The translations under genes were made by a program, and so were the position numbers. 64,000 bases of DNA. Source: Cladobotryum mycophilum (taxonomy: Eukaryota; Ascomycota; Sordariomycetes; Hypocreales; Hypocreaceae). Positions 34,352 to 46,522 of the stretch are shown piece by piece. Location of the stretch: the NCBI GenBank assembly GCA_036429605.1, contig JAVFKD010000010.1, positions 1,054,001 to 1,118,000 on the forward strand, given 5' to 3'. How positions within the stretch are numbered: position 1 is the stretch's first letter; each line of letters starts with the position of its first letter. The notes beneath the pieces are model-generated. The model was not told the origin of the DNA and did not search any database. It saw nothing but the letters and a program-made list of their open reading frames with translations.

Positions 34352-36225
34352 ATGTCGGATCCGTTTCCTGCATTCGACATGGCTCGTCAAAATCGCAAAA
34401 GTCGAGGTGCGAGCGACTCCAGCGGGGCGCATCACGTCCATTACGGCCCAGAGCTCAACATCGATACCAACAATGACCTTCTCTCCCCTGTTCCTCGAGG
34501 CTCCGACCAGCGACAGCGATCGGACTCGGATGTGTATCGCGAGCCGTTTTCACCTCTTAGGCGGAGGAACACGCGCACGGCGACATTCAAGACGGTCGAC
34601 GAGTCCGATGATTTCAACTTCGATGCGACCTACACTGAGCGCCCGGGGTGGCAGCCCGGGTCAGAGCCTGGCTTTGATCCCAGCCTGCCAGATGGTGGAC
34701 ATGCGTCCATGACGATGCTCAATGCGCCCTGCGAGATCACGGTCGTGGACTTTTCTCCTGATAATATGATTAAGCGACATTTTGATAACGATAGCTTTAT
34801 TGCGTTCCTGGCGCAGCCAAAGGAGAGCTGGGTCAAGTGCAGGTGGATCAATGTCAATGGGCTTAGCTGGGATGTGATTCAAGCTGTCGGTACCAAGAAG
34901 GGACTGCACAAGCTGGCGCTGGAAGATATCATGAATATCAGGAACAGAACAAAGGCTGATTGGTACCCGAGCCACGCCTTTATCATCATGACGCTTCAGA
35001 AGCTGGTACACCTTGTCGACGATGACGACAGCTCTTCGGATTCGAGCAGTACCCTTTCTGGGAAATCTGTTAGCAAATTGAGGAACCTTTTCAGAGGTTT
35101 CGGAGGGAAACAACCAGACGTTCCAGTCGTTACGGATCCAGAGAAGCGCGTGACTGCCCAGAGAATGGCAGACATTGATGAAAGCTTGAACTTGCAGGAG
35201 ACGTCTATGATCCGGACCCTGCAAAGGTATCATGCCTCTGGAAACGAAACCCGGACTGAGTTTATGGAAGAACATTCCTCTCTAGCGCCATACAACTTGG
35301 CTATTTCTGCTGAGCAGGTCTCCATCTTCCTCACGTCTGACAATACGGTCATTTCCTTCTTCGAGATATCGGCTGGTGATGTGGAACGTCCAATTGTCAC
35401 GCGTATAAGCAACCCGGGTACAAGTCTGCGCGAGTCCTGCGACGCTTCGTTGCTCGTCCAGGCAATCATAGACGCCATCATTGATCTTGCCATTCCTCTC
35501 ACGGCAGTGTATAACGACATTCTGGGTGATTTGGAACTTGACGTGCTTACCTCGCCGAGCATCAAACAGTGCAAAGATTTATACATTTGCATCAGCGAAA
35601 TCAACAAGATGCTCCGCTTCCTCAACCCAATTGACAATCTCGTCAACGTCCTCCGCGACCACAAAACCACCCTACCCCCTGAGAAAGCCGTCAAAGAGCT
35701 CGAGAATCCCGCCAGTGGCGTCATCGTCACGCCCATGACGCACACGTACCTGGGCGACGTGCTCGATCACTGCATCATCATAACCGAAGCTCTGGGGCAG
35801 CAGAAGCAATCGGCAGAGAACCTGATCAACCTAATCTTCAACACGATTTCGGCGACGCAGAATGAGTCGATGAAGCAGCTCACCATTGTCACCATCATCT
35901 TCTTGCCGTTGACGTTTATCACTGGGTTTTTTGGGCAGAATTTCCCTGAGGAGGGGTTTCCTGATGTGAGACATGGGATATGGTACTTGTAAGTGTTCAT
36001 CTTATACTGGCCCCTTTTTTCCTTCTCTTTTCTCTCGGTTTTTCTTATCACGCGGCTGACTTGAATCATAGCTGGGCATGTGCTGTCCCGACTGTGTTTG
36101 TGACAGTCCTTGTTTTAATGCGAGAGATGATTTACCATTGGGCCGTGCGATTCGTTCAGAGGAAGCATATTTTGTCTATTCGCAAGAAGAAAAAGAAGCA
36201 GCGCAGTGGCAGGTTGCAGAGATGA
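34352..36225 (+). CDS. CorA-type divalent cation channel
   Basis: Two exons, 34352-35988 and 36072-36225 (596 residues, in phase). The N-terminal region is long, soluble and acidic/Ser-rich, starting MSDPFPAFDMARQNRKSRGA. The CorA core includes WINVNGLSWDVIQAVGTKKG, HKLALEDIMNIRNRTKADWY, DILGDLELDVLTSPS and MTHTYLGDVLDHCIIITEAL. Two C-terminal membrane segments follow: QLTIVTIIFLPLTFITGFFG and FWACAVPTVFVTVLVLMREM. The signature loop between them reads FGQNF where the classic motif is GMN, so the pore loop is atypical. The tail is very basic (RKKKKKQRSGRLQR). Most CorA proteins import Mg2+; with GQN the ion cannot be assumed. The intron falls inside the loop between the two membrane helices. 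Confidence 0.87.
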
Positions 36226-36613
36226 GCTGGACTTTTGGTCTAAATGGGCTGAATGCTTTCACAAAAAAAGGGGGGCGGCAGGACGGATACTGGGCGTTTG
36301 GAGAGATACCCTGGCGGATGAGGCATGAAGTTGAATATCTGGACATGATACATGCTTTACCATGAAGCCAAGCACATTTTAGTAAAATCAGCGTAAAGTG
36401 AATATGGGAATTAAGACTTGCTTAAACATTATCCTAGTATTGATCCGCTAATGATGCTAGCCCGAAAACACAACCAACGAATTTTGTTCTAATCTACCTA
36501 TCCAGCACGTTATTGAACTCCAACGCTGTGAATTGAAAAGAAAGAAAGAAAAACCCAAATAAAACAAACAAAATCAAAGCAAAGCCATTATGCAAGAGAG
36601 AAAACAAGAGTGA
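36226..36613. other. Convergent 3' intergenic region
   Basis: About 390 bp between the CorA-type stop and the amidoligase stop. A-rich with GAAA repeats at 36536-36552. No gene seen. Confidence 0.5.
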
Positions 36614-37913
36614 TCACGGATACCCCTCAAACTCCTCAATCGGATTCGACATTGGCTGCCGATCAATCGACGGGTACCCAAGAAAGCGACCGTCCTTATA
36701 CTCGTCCACAATCTTCTCCCAGGGGCCGGCCCAGTCCTCAGACAACTGCAGCTTATCCAGCAGGATCTTCCACCGCGACGACGAGGGGACGCCCCTAGCG
36801 AAGCCCTTGATGGTGCGGTCGATGGACTCGATGTACCTCTTGAACTCGAAGCCCTCGTAGGCGGTGGCCTTGAATATGTTGATGGCGAGCCGGATCCAGT
36901 AGTTTGAGGCGTCGAGTTGCTGGTAGGGGTGCCACAGGGCGTAGCGGAACTCTACGGTGGGGGGGTCGATGCCGTTGAGGGCGTCGTCGTCGTAAATGTT
37001 GATGGCAAAGGAGGATGGGGATCCGTCGTCGCAGCAGAGACCCTTGGATAGCTCTTGGAGGGTGGCGGCGCCCCATACGACGTGGAGCCTCTCGTGGGTG
37101 ATATTGTCGTGGAGGGGCGGGAGGTACTGGTCCATTATGCCCGCCCTGAGGGGATCTTGGGGGCGGGAGGTTTCGACCTGTCCCTTCCAGTGGGCCAAGG
37201 CGATGCGCGAACGAGTGTCGATGGGCTTGACGTGACGCAGCGGGACGCCCTGGGAGTTGGGGCATAATCGGAGGAGCAACTCCTTCTCCAGGATCCAGAC
37301 CAGGGTTGTGAGCTTTTTGGCCGCCAGGAGGGTCAACGGGCCGCCCTCGGGCTCGATGTGGACGCTGAATCGGCAGGTTGAGTTGACGTGCATGGTGAGC
37401 CCCATGCGCAGGGCAGCGAGGGCCCATTTCAAGCTGGATTCTGGGTCATCGTGCGCCGAGTCCGGGAAAAGGGGCTGCGAGCGCGAACACCGAACCAGTC
37501 GTACTCTGGGGGCGCCCCCTTTTTGGTGCGGGCCGTGTTGGAGGGCGCGAGGTTCCAGTACCCGAACCGATCAGAGTCGCCGGATTCCTCAGAGTTGAAG
37601 CGGCTGCGCTGGGTGAGGTCGTAGTCCGGGTCGCAGCAGATGATCACGGGCTCGTTGTTCTGGACCAGGAGGTCCTTGCAACGGTCGAGGATGGCGAAGT
37701 ACGGATCATCCTCGTAAGGGGGCAGGCCCATTTGAGTTCGGAAGGGTCATTGTCTGACATGTCTGAGCTATCGTCGTCGAAGTCTGAGTAGTCGACCTCT
37801 GGGCGCTGCTTTGCGACGAGGAATTCAATCTCGAAGCAGTAGTTCACGGAGATGGAGTGTGCCGTGGCGGCGAGATTGATAGGGACTTCCATGGTAGCGT
37901 CGATGTGTTCCAT
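36614..37913 (-). CDS. Amidoligase-like protein, two frame breaks at C runs
   Basis: Three overlapping minus-strand frames carry one protein. It starts MEHIDATMEVPINLAATAHS, then ISVNYCFEIEFLVAKQRPEV, the F-E-I-E-F strand typical of the fungal putative amidoligase family (ATP-grasp/glutamine synthetase-like fold). Frame 2 carries DDPYFAILDRCKDLLVQNNE and GYWNLAPSNTARTKKGAPPE. Frame 3 carries DPESSLKWALAALRMGLTMH, VNSTCRFSVHIEPEGGPLTL and LLAAKKLTTLVWILEKELLL, strongly family-like. The first change lies between 37718 and 37746, where the C5 run (plus G 37718-37722) is the best candidate. The second is at the C4 run (plus G 37471-37474), where one more C restores SPLFPDSAHDDPESSLKW. With two bases restored the length is 433 residues. 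Amidoligase activity is inferred from family; the physiological substrate is unknown. Confidence 0.68.
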
Positions 37914-39142
37914 GTTCTTTTTCTTCTTCTGGCTAAAAAGTGTAAAAAAGCTATCTTGAGATGTTGTTGAAAAAGCAATGGCTAGAGTAAAAAAGAGATG
38001 GTTGATCGAAAAGGGAGTATCCTGTGGGAGGAGACTAGGGGGGTCCCTTATAGAGGTAGAGGATAGCCGAATATCACAGCCGCAATCCATGCAACTCAAG
38101 CCAAGTTTGTTGGAAAGAAGGTCGTGATCAAGCTCAGTGAGATGGGATGCATGTGAAGGGATGCTCCTGTGGATCTGTGAATTAAGCTCTCTCTAGAAGC
38201 GAGGAACGCTAAGAAGGTCCATGAAGGAGGGAAACACTTTCCTTGGCCGCATGATGAGCATTTTCCATCTCCCCCTTTGCTAGAACGAGATTGATGGCTT
38301 CTGGCTTTCACTGGCAGGTACGGATCGGTAGGGAAGGGGGAGGAGGGTAGGAGGAGGAGGGGAGAGAGATCAAGCTCGTACGAGGCTTTGGGCAAACGGG
38401 TTAACAGCAAACTTGTGGGGATGGTAGGAAGGTTTGCACTCCGAGGCTACGTGACACCACAATCCTGGCATCATGATGGACGTACGTTGGGCGAGTCGTA
38501 CTAAATTTCTCCCTTCCAACGCGAGTTGAGCTGGTGGTGGCCCGTCATTCAATGTCCACGGTCTCTCTCGTTGTAATTTTTTCTCTCTCCCGTGCTATTC
38601 ACGGTCCACGCAGTTGCGTCGGTCAGGATGCATTGCGAATGCTGTGAACCAATGGCAGAGCTTGAATGTCATCGAGCCATTGTTTGCGATTCTTGGTTGC
38701 ATTGCTTTCCTAGTTTGGGCATCAACTCACCGAGGGGGAGGGAGCCGACCTCGGGAGGGGGGCAAAGGAGGGGGGGCGTGTGGGAATTATATCTTCGGAG
38801 TCTCCAATGCATTAGAGTGATGCATAGGTGGCTATTCTTATAACATTCAAAAGCTCAGAGCTGTCCATCAGATGTCGAGAGGAATGCGTAGTATCGGTGA
38901 GGATGGGTATCCAGTTGCCAGAGAGGCAACGTCAAGATGGTGACACCAGGGACAGTTTGACTGTCGATCATCTAATCTAGACTTGGCGAAATGAATGCCT
39001 GACAGGAGAGATGGTGAATTTCCCTCTCTCACAGAGCAGCCATGGTGTGATGATCCGAGCTTAGAGGGAATACGTGGAGCGCATCAATCGCATAGAAGGG
39101 CTGCGAGAGCTGCAAGTGAGATATTAGATGGAGCCCCGTCAT

Positions 39143-39177
39143 GTTTGGTGTTTGGTGTTTGGTGTTTGGTGTTTGGC
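39143..39177. repeat. GTTTGGT tandem repeat
   Basis: About five tandem 7 bp units (GTTTGGT) in non-coding DNA. Confidence 0.85.
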
Positions 39178-39741
39178 ATTCAAACGTTTCAGTCCATGTT
39201 TGTTGAGGTGTCTTCCATGGTGGATGGGATCCGTCCGTGGATGTTGTTTTCGCTGGTTCGGATGCTTGGGTGAATGGACCGGCTGTGGACCCTAATCAAA
39301 TCACTGTAGGTGCACCTGTACAACGCTGATCTGCCACTGTAACAGCAGCATTGGGCGATCGCTACGATCCCCATAATACGGGATCCATGGACTATGCTTT
39401 AGCGGCTCTAGGGCTCTAGGCGGCTTTCATTTACAGCGCTGCAATCGCCTAGGTAGCCAATCACCGTTACATAAGCCACCCAAGTTGACACATGCCGGAA
39501 CGTCATTGCAGGCAGCAGCTCACAAAGACCCACCACCCTCTCTGCCTGGAATTCACGATTGGATGATTGACTGCCTTTGTCTTTGATTCAGTCAATACAT
39601 TATTGGAAAGGAAGACGTCTCATTGAGCGGTGCAACTTTTCCAATTAAAACTCATCATCTTCCCATTCCTCTCTTGGCAGGCAATCAATCTTTTGAAATG
39701 GCAATCACTTGAATCGTTGAAATATCGAAACTTGGTGCCAA

Positions 39742-39755
39742 CCCCCCCCCCCCCC
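39742..39755. repeat. C homopolymer of 14
   Basis: Run of 14 C just upstream of the LIG4 start codon, inside the expected 5' leader. Confidence 0.8.
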
Positions 39756-39768
39756 GAAACACACAATC

Positions 39769-42700
39769 ATGAGCCAATGGAAAGCAAAGGAGCGCAGAGC
39801 TGCTGATGATGATGCGTTGAAGGAAGAGGAAATACAATACGGATCCGTGGGGATGTCGAAAGAGGAGCTTGGAGAAAAGTAAGCTTTGATCATGTTGTTG
39901 ATGATGATGAGATGCTGTTACAATTGCTAACAGTTTCCCGGAAGATATCCCAATAAGCCCAGGAATCACTCCAAGACGCTGGCGTTTTCGGAGCTGTTCA
40001 AGGAATTATTCAACCCGTTAAACGAGAACAAGAAGCAGCCGACCGGTGGTGCAGCTAGCAAAAAGGGCGCTCATGGCTTTCATCAGCTGTCTCCCCAGGA
40101 GCAGCGGCGGCACATCATCGAGAGATTCATCGTCAGGTGGCGCAAAGAAGTTGGCGATGACTTTTATCCTGCGCTACGGCTTATTCTTCCCGATAAAGAT
40201 CGCGATCGTGGTGTCTACGGCTTAAAAGAAAATGCGATAGGGAAGCTACTCGTTAAGCTCATGAAAATCGACAAAAACTCGGAAGACGGCTACAATCTGC
40301 TGAATTGGAAGCTTCCCGGCCAAACGACGGCGTCGCGTCTTGCTGGCGATTTCGCGGGGCGATGCTTCGAAGTCATCTCCAAGCGACCCATGAGGACCGA
40401 TGTTGGCGACATGACCATCGCCGAGGTCAACGAGCATTTGGACAAGTTGGCGGCGTCAGCAGGCGAAACCGAAAACCTGCGCATCTTTGAAACGTTTTAC
40501 AATCGCATGAATGCGGAGGAGCTCATGTGGCTCATTCGCATCATCCTGAAGCAAATGAAGATTGGCGCCACGGAGAGGTCGTTTCTCTATCTTTGGCATC
40601 CTGATGGCGAGGCCCTATTCAGCGTATCGTCAAGCTTGAGACGTGTGTGCTGGGAGCTATACAATCCCGAAGTGAGGCTGGAACAGGAAGAGGCTGGCAT
40701 AACGCTGATGCAATGTTTCCAGCCTCAATTGGCCCAGTTTCAGATGCCGGCATCGTTTCAAAAGATGATTGCGCTGCTTCGTCCGACGGAATCAGACCCC
40801 GAGTTTTGGATTGAGGAAAAGCTGGATGGTGAGCGAATGCAGGTGCACATGGTTGAGGACCCTGAGCATCCCGGTGGCAGGAGATTTTACTTCTGGTCGA
40901 GAAAGGCCAAAGATTACACATATCTTTATGGCAACGGTCTGCAAGATGACAATTCTGCTCTGACAAGACACCTGAAGAATGCGTTTGCATCGGGCGTCCG
41001 AAACCTCATTCTGGATGGTGAGATGATTACTTGGGATATGGGCGTCGATAAAATAGTGCCTTTCGGCACACTCAAGACGGCTGCCATCTCGGAGCAGCAA
41101 AACAGGTCCACTTCTGATGCTGCTGGCCATCGTCCGTTGTTCAGAGTCTTTGATATCCTCTATCTCAACGACAAGCAGTTGACGCAGTACACGCTACGAG
41201 ACCGACACCGCGCCCTTCAGAAAGCTATCAAGCCCGTACATCGCAGATTGGAGATTCATGAATATACGAGTGCCACCTCGGCTGATGCGATTGAGCCGCT
41301 TCTGCGAGAAGTTGTCGCCAATGCCTCCGAGGGTCTTGTTTTGAAGAACCCGCGATCCATGTACCGGCTGAATAGCCGAAATGATGACTGGCTCAAGGTG
41401 AAGCCCGAGTACATGTCAGAATTCGGTGAATCACTTGACTGCGTCATCATCGGAGGCTATTATGGCTCTGGTAAAAGAGGCGGAATGTTATCCAGCTTTC
41501 TGTGTGGCCTCCGTGTTACTCAGAATCACATTCAGGCTGGTGCCAACCCGGAGAAGTGTTTTAGTTTTTTTAAAGTTGGAGGTGGCTTCAGGGCGGAAGA
41601 CTATGCTGAAGTTCGGCATCGCACAGATGGAAAATGGATTGAGTGGGACCAGAAGAACCCTCCGTCAGAGTACATTGAACTAGGCGGTGGTGAAGCAAAG
41701 CAGTATGAAAAGCCGGATGTGTGGATTCGGCCCAAGGACTCGGTTGTTGTGTCGGTCAAGGCAGCCAGTGTTGGCCCCTCTGACCAATTCGCAAAGGGAT
41801 TTACACTACGATTTCCCCGGTTTCGACGATTGCGGCTGGACCGCACGTGGGACACTGCCTTATCCCTGGAAGAATTCCAAGAGTTGAAACATCGCGTGGA
41901 TGAGGAGGCTAAAGAAAAGTCCATGACTGTGGAGGATCGAAAGAGGAGGAACCCCAAACGCATCAAGAGGGAACTGGTCATTGCAGGAGACGACGCTGCT
42001 CCTGTCGAATATGAAGGAGATAAGACCAAGTTATTCCAAGGCCTCGAGTTTTGTGTCTTGTCCGAGGCATTGAAACCTTACAAGAAGACCAAAACTCAGC
42101 TAGAAACAATTATCAAAGAGAACGGCGGTACTATTTCGCAGCGAGCCGCTGCAGGGATGAACATGGTTATAATTGGTGATAAGAAAGTGGTCAGAGTTGC
42201 GAGTCTAATGAAGAGCGGCGATGCAGATATTATTCGACCGAAATGGATCAAGGACTGCTTGGATCAGCCTGATGGAGGGTTTTTACTCCCATATGAACAT
42301 GGTCATTTGTTTTATGCAAGTGAGGAACTGAACATGGCAGCGGAAGGAAATACAGATCCGTATGGGGATAGCTACGCACGGGACGTGTCGATTGAGGAAC
42401 TGAGAGGACTTCTCAGAGACATGCCCAAGTTGGAGAAACCCGAGTCGTTTGACAAAGTGGGATTCTTGGAGCAGCTGGAGGAACATGGGAAGGATCTATC
42501 TCATCTTCGAGGCTTCATGTTTCAGCGCTGTGTTGTCCACTTTCATGCTGTGGATGGGATAGGGAAGAAGTTGGTGCACAGATTGGAGCATTATGTCAAG
42601 TACGGAGGAGGTGCGTGTGCAGATGGCTTGGGTGACCAGTCCGTCACACATGTCGTTGTGGTTGGGGAGGACGCCATGGAAGTCGGCGAGGCGGGGGATC

Positions 42701-42819
42701 AGCTACGCAAGGAGCTTAGTTCGCGGCGTAAGATGCCGAGAATTGTTTCTGGGAAATGGGTAGACGACAGTTGGAAGGAAAAAACGTTGCTAGATGAGGA
42801 GCAATATGTGGTGCAATGA
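39769..42819 (+). CDS. LIG4: DNA ligase IV
   Basis: ATP-dependent ligase that seals double-strand breaks in non-homologous end joining with Lif1/XRCC4. Two exons, 39769-39878 and 39945-42819 (994 residues, in phase). The second exon starts YPNKPRNHSKTLAFSELFKE, a conserved N-terminal ligase IV stretch. The adenylation motif EEKLDGERMQ puts the active Lys at about residue 329. Other nucleotidyltransferase motifs: FWSRKAKDYTYLYG, LILDGEMITWD, SEGLVLKNPRSMY, WLKVKPEYM and GFTLRFPRFRRLRLDRTWD. Two BRCT domains lie at about residues 730-825 (ends DADIIRPKWIKDCL) and 880-990 (ends RIVSGKWVDDSW), the hallmark of ligase IV as opposed to ligase I. No frameshift in 3 kb. The start is set by the first ATG of exon 1, which encodes MSQWKAKERRAADDD. 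Confidence 0.95.
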
Positions 42820-42926
42820 CGGTTAAGCGAGTCGAATTGTGTATCATTTATTTTTGGTAATATTAATATCCTGTATGAACATGATCTAATACCGTTGAAG
42901 CTCCTACAAGAAACCCTCGGGTGCAT

Positions 42927-43762
42927 CTATTTTCCAATCGTCAGGAATAAACGATCGCCAACATCGCCCAAACCAGGCTTCAGCATGCCACCGGCCGTCA
43001 ACTCCTTGTCCACGCCGGCGATCCAAATCTCGGTCTCCTCGGGCCACTCCTGGGCAGCCCTCCTGACGCCCTCCTCGGCGCCAATGACGGCCATGACGAT
43101 GACGCGCTTGGCGCCCCACTCGCGGAGAGTCTGGATGGCGGCGGCGCAGGTACCTCCGGTGGCGATGACGGGGTCGACGATGATGGCGAGGCTGCTGGCG
43201 GAGCTGGCGGGGCTGGAGTGGCCGGAGGGAGTGTGGTTGGGGAGGTTGTTGTAGTATTCGACGGGGTCGAGGGTGGAGGGTTCGCGGTACATGCCGAGGT
43301 GGTGGACGGGGACGGAGGCGGGGAGCATGGTTTGTACGGCTGTGAGGTGTTAGATCCGGATATGGAGGAAAGAGAGAGAAAAGGGGGATGAAGAGGGTGC
43401 GCACCTTCAACCATGCCGAGACCAGAACGGAGGATGGGGACTATAGAGATGTCGCTTGGCTCGGAGACTGTTGTGGTGTATTCGAAGCCGAGGGGTGTTT
43501 GGTCCTGGTAATTGATTCGAGTTAGTATGTGTACATGGTTCCAGTGCAATGGTGTTTTGTATGTGTTTGCTGCTATCTGTACCTTTGGTCCCTCGACGGC
43601 TTTTATGGACTTATTCAGGGCCTCGCAGGCGACGATGAGGGAGATCTCGTGAATTAGAGACTTTACATCGCGGTCGCTGGCCGTCTTGGAGCGAATCTGG
43701 GAGAGCTTGGCCTGCAAGCTTGGGTGTTGGGAGACGTGAACGTTGGGCGGGAGCGACGTCAT
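42927..43762 (-). CDS. FUR1: Uracil phosphoribosyltransferase
   Basis: Salvage enzyme that makes UMP from uracil and PRPP; in fungi it also activates 5-fluorouracil. Three exons: 43583-43762, 43405-43504, 42927-43339 (230 residues, phases consistent). Motifs: LIHEISLIVACEALNKSI, TPLGFEYTTTVSEPSDISIV, PILRSGLGMVEAVQTMLP, the PRPP loop IIVDPVIATGGTCAAAIQTL and the uracil-binding end AGVDKELTAGGMLKPGLGDVGD. It carries a Ser/Pro-rich insertion (HTPSGHSSPASSASS) just before the PRPP loop, compared with the usual compact enzyme. It is convergent with LIG4, with 107 bp between the stops. Confidence 0.93.
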
Positions 43763-44956
43763 TGTCGGTGATTGGGGGGTATGGATAACTGCTGGATGGA
43801 GATGATGGCTTGGAGTTGGAGGAAAAGATGATAGCTGAGGTGTAGTCACTGGGAGATGGACGAAGAATAATGCGTTGAATAACAAAGATAGGTTGTGATG
43901 GTAGAGCGTTAACTGTCCCGATGATGTTCACGATGCCTTATGCTTCGTCTGGTCAGGTCAGTGGTTAGGCTTACCTCAGATAACTGGGTACCTTCGTAGG
44001 TATCTGGGGGGAAGAAGTGGGGGCGGGGTGATCCGTCCATTGTACTCCGTACTCCATACATTGGAGTGGACGGCTGGCAGCGGGTAGTGGTAGTGGGTGA
44101 CCTAAACAGTGACAAAGCCCCCTCCAAGGTCTCAAGGTGGTGGTGATGAGACACTTTTCAGTGGAGAGTGAGACCCTCAGACTCTAGACCGTTCCCAGAG
44201 TCTCAATCAACTCAACGTGACGAGGGCGGGCTTCGGAGACTCCCGTCGAAAAAGAGAAGCACCCCTGCATGATGGCTGATGTAAGGTTGTTTTTTTTGTC
44301 CCTTGCTTGTTCGGCAAATATCTGTGACATCTGCGGCTGAAAGACAAAGGAAAAAAGGAAAAAAACACGAAACAAAAGATTCATCTCCTGCACGAAAGAG
44401 AGCCCTGGGAATGTCTCATGGCGCCGAACACGACCAACCCTTGTCCGTTTCTTTTTTCTGACTCAAAAACAATAAAGTGTCATGCAAGTCATTTGTCAAC
44501 CCAAAACAAAGTGATCAATGCGAGGGAGATAAAAAGATGATGAACACACAAAAAAGGCCACCATCGCTGGACACGTTGCATTAGGGGGCCACAGGAGCAC
44601 AGGTCTTTTTCTTCTCTCTCTTCGCAAATACCGGAACTAGAGGCTCTGCCCTTGAGCTGTTAGACTCTGCGCCGTCGATGCCTATATTACCTATCGGCGG
44701 ATATGTCGGGATACGGTTGAATGTCGGATCCTTCCGAACCGGAGAGCTGGAGAGGACTCGAAGCCACTTCCCTGGGCGTGTTCTGGTAGTTCGCCATTTC
44801 CCTCTCTATTATAACATGTTGCATCCCGCTCCCGCTTCCAGGGGGAGATTGGAAAGATGGAAAGAGGTCTCAGATGCAAGGGTCGAAAAGACAAGAGTCA
44901 GATAGGCGAGGTGTAGCCTGTTTTCCCTTCAGATTTGCCACACCCAAGCGGAACCA
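43763..44956. other. Divergent intergenic region between FUR1 and the fluoride exporter
   Basis: 1.2 kb with both promoters. CTCCGTACTCCATAC near 44043 and T/A-rich runs at 44290-44300 and 44345-44370 are visible. No coding frame is supported. Confidence 0.5.
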
Positions 44957-46522
44957 ATGCCGAGTCCAACCAACGAGGATCGTTTGAGAAAGCGCAAGAT
45001 GGAGTCTTCTTCAGCGCGAGACGCAAGCAATGCGTCGGATGCGAGGAGATCCATTTCGTCTGCGTACAATCCTCCAGATTCCTATCAAAACATGAACGAT
45101 GTTGGCTCCATCCTGCCCGTTGGTCTTCATGGTTCCGGTTCTCCTGGTCGTCTAAGTCAGGGTCAGGGTCAGGGGATACCGAGATCTGGACTCGAAGTGG
45201 AAGCCTACAACATGCCACCCGACTGGGCCAACCTGGACGAAGTCGCAGCCACAAGTCCTGTTGAAAACGTTCACGAGGCTCCCATCTATACGCATCGCAG
45301 TCTGGAGCAGACTAGAAGCTGGACCCAAGAACGAAGAAGGGGGAGTGGCAGCTCTGCCGGAGAAGAGTCTGGTGAAGAGGGTCGAATTCCCGCTGTGGTA
45401 CTACAACATTCTCAACAGGAATCAGTCTCACAGCTTGCTACCGAGACTTATACCATCTCCTACCTCATCTTCTTTGCCATTCTTGGTACGCTTGCTCGAG
45501 TGGGCTTAACCGCCTTGACATCCTACCCTGGAGCCCCTGTTATTTTCAGCGTTATATGGGCAAACTTTTCGGGAAGTCTCGTCATGGGCTTCCTCTCCGA
45601 AGATCGCATGCTGTTCCGTGATGAGTGGGGGACGCCCACTTATGACCAGCAAATAGCACTGGCCAAGATGGAGCATGATGCCTCAAGTCGCTCGACGCAA
45701 TCACAACACGTGGTGGATTTGGTGGCGGCGAAGAGGGCGCACTTGGCAACCAAGAAGACAATTCCCTTGTACATCGGTTTAGCAACCGGATTTTGCGGAA
45801 GCTTTACAAGTTTCTCTTCCTTTATCCGAGACATTTACCTGGCCCTGTCTAATTCCATGGTCGCTCCAGGATATGGAGGCTCCCCTGAGGGCCGAAATGG
45901 TGGATATTCATTCATGGCTTTGATAGCTATTATTATAACCACTGTGGCACTTTCGCTGGCTGGACTTATTGTTGGTGCTCACCTGGCTATTTTTACTGAG
46001 CGATACACGCCATCAATACCCTATCCCGTCACTCGAAAAGTCATCGACCCCTTGGCGGTGTTGCTAGGCTGGGGTTGCTGGGCTGGAGCCATCTTCATGG
46101 CCATCTTCCCGCCACACGATAGATGGCGGGGCGAGATTCTCTTCTCTCTCGTCTTCGCACCATTGGGGTGTCTTCTCCGCTTCTATCTATCGGTGCGTCT
46201 CAACGGAAAGATCCCCTCTTTCCCTCTTGGAACCTTTGTGGCCAACATATTCGGAACGGCTATGCTGGGCATGGCTTGGGACCTTGCTCATGCGCCCATT
46301 GGAGGAGTCATTGCGTGTCAGATCCTTCAGGGGATCGAGGACGGGTTCTGCGGATGTCTGACGACGATTTCGACGTGGGTAACCGAACTGATTAGCCTGA
46401 AGAGGCGGCATGCGTACTTGTATGGAGCGGCGAGCATCGTCGTGGCCACGGCTACCATGATTGCCATCATGGGTGGGCAAAAGTGGACGGGAGGGGTTCA
46501 CGGCATTCAATGTGTACCATGA
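44957..46522 (+). CDS. FEX1: Fluoride exporter of the FEX/CrcB family
   Basis: Plasma-membrane fluoride channel that keeps cytoplasmic fluoride low. Single exon, 521 residues. A long hydrophilic Ser/Glu-rich N-terminus (about residues 1-155) precedes two fused CrcB-like domains, as in eukaryotic FEX. Domain 1: YLIFFAILGTLARVGLTALT, VIWANFSGSLVMGFL and GLATGFCGSFTSFSSF. Domain 2: FAPLGCLLRFYLSVRLNGK, GTFVANIFGTAMLGMAWDL and GIEDGFCGCLTTISTWVTEL. The R/N and Phe/Ser/Thr pore residues are present in both halves, though the second half has CLTT where the first has SFTS. About nine membrane segments. The start could lie further downstream, since ATG 45000 is also in frame. Confidence 0.92.
   Translation: MPSPTNEDRLRKRKMESSSARDASNASDARRSISSAYNPPDSYQNMNDVGSILPVGLHGSGSPGRLSQGQGQGIPRSGLEVEAYNMPPDWANLDEVAATSPVENVHEAPIYTHRSLEQTRSWTQERRRGSGSSAGEESGEEGRIPAVVLQHSQQESVSQLATETYTISYLIFFAILGTLARVGLTALTSYPGAPVIFSVIWANFSGSLVMGFLSEDRMLFRDEWGTPTYDQQIALAKMEHDASSRSTQSQHVVDLVAAKRAHLATKKTIPLYIGLATGFCGSFTSFSSFIRDIYLALSNSMVAPGYGGSPEGRNGGYSFMALIAIIITTVALSLAGLIVGAHLAIFTERYTPSIPYPVTRKVIDPLAVLLGWGCWAGAIFMAIFPPHDRWRGEILFSLVFAPLGCLLRFYLSVRLNGKIPSFPLGTFVANIFGTAMLGMAWDLAHAPIGGVIACQILQGIEDGFCGCLTTISTWVTELISLKRRHAYLYGAASIVVATATMIAIMGGQKWTGGVHGIQCVP

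Larger units (their letters stand above)
37914..39768. other. Intergenic, 1.9 kb, with tandem repeats
   Basis: Lies between divergent starts (amidoligase-like gene and LIG4). Contains a GTTTGGT tandem repeat (39143-39177) and a C14 run (39742-39755) 13 bp before the LIG4 ATG. The short open frames (37644-38552 minus, 38592-39273 plus) show no motifs. GGCTCTAGGGCTCTAGGCGG near 39405 looks like a small direct repeat. Confidence 0.5.
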
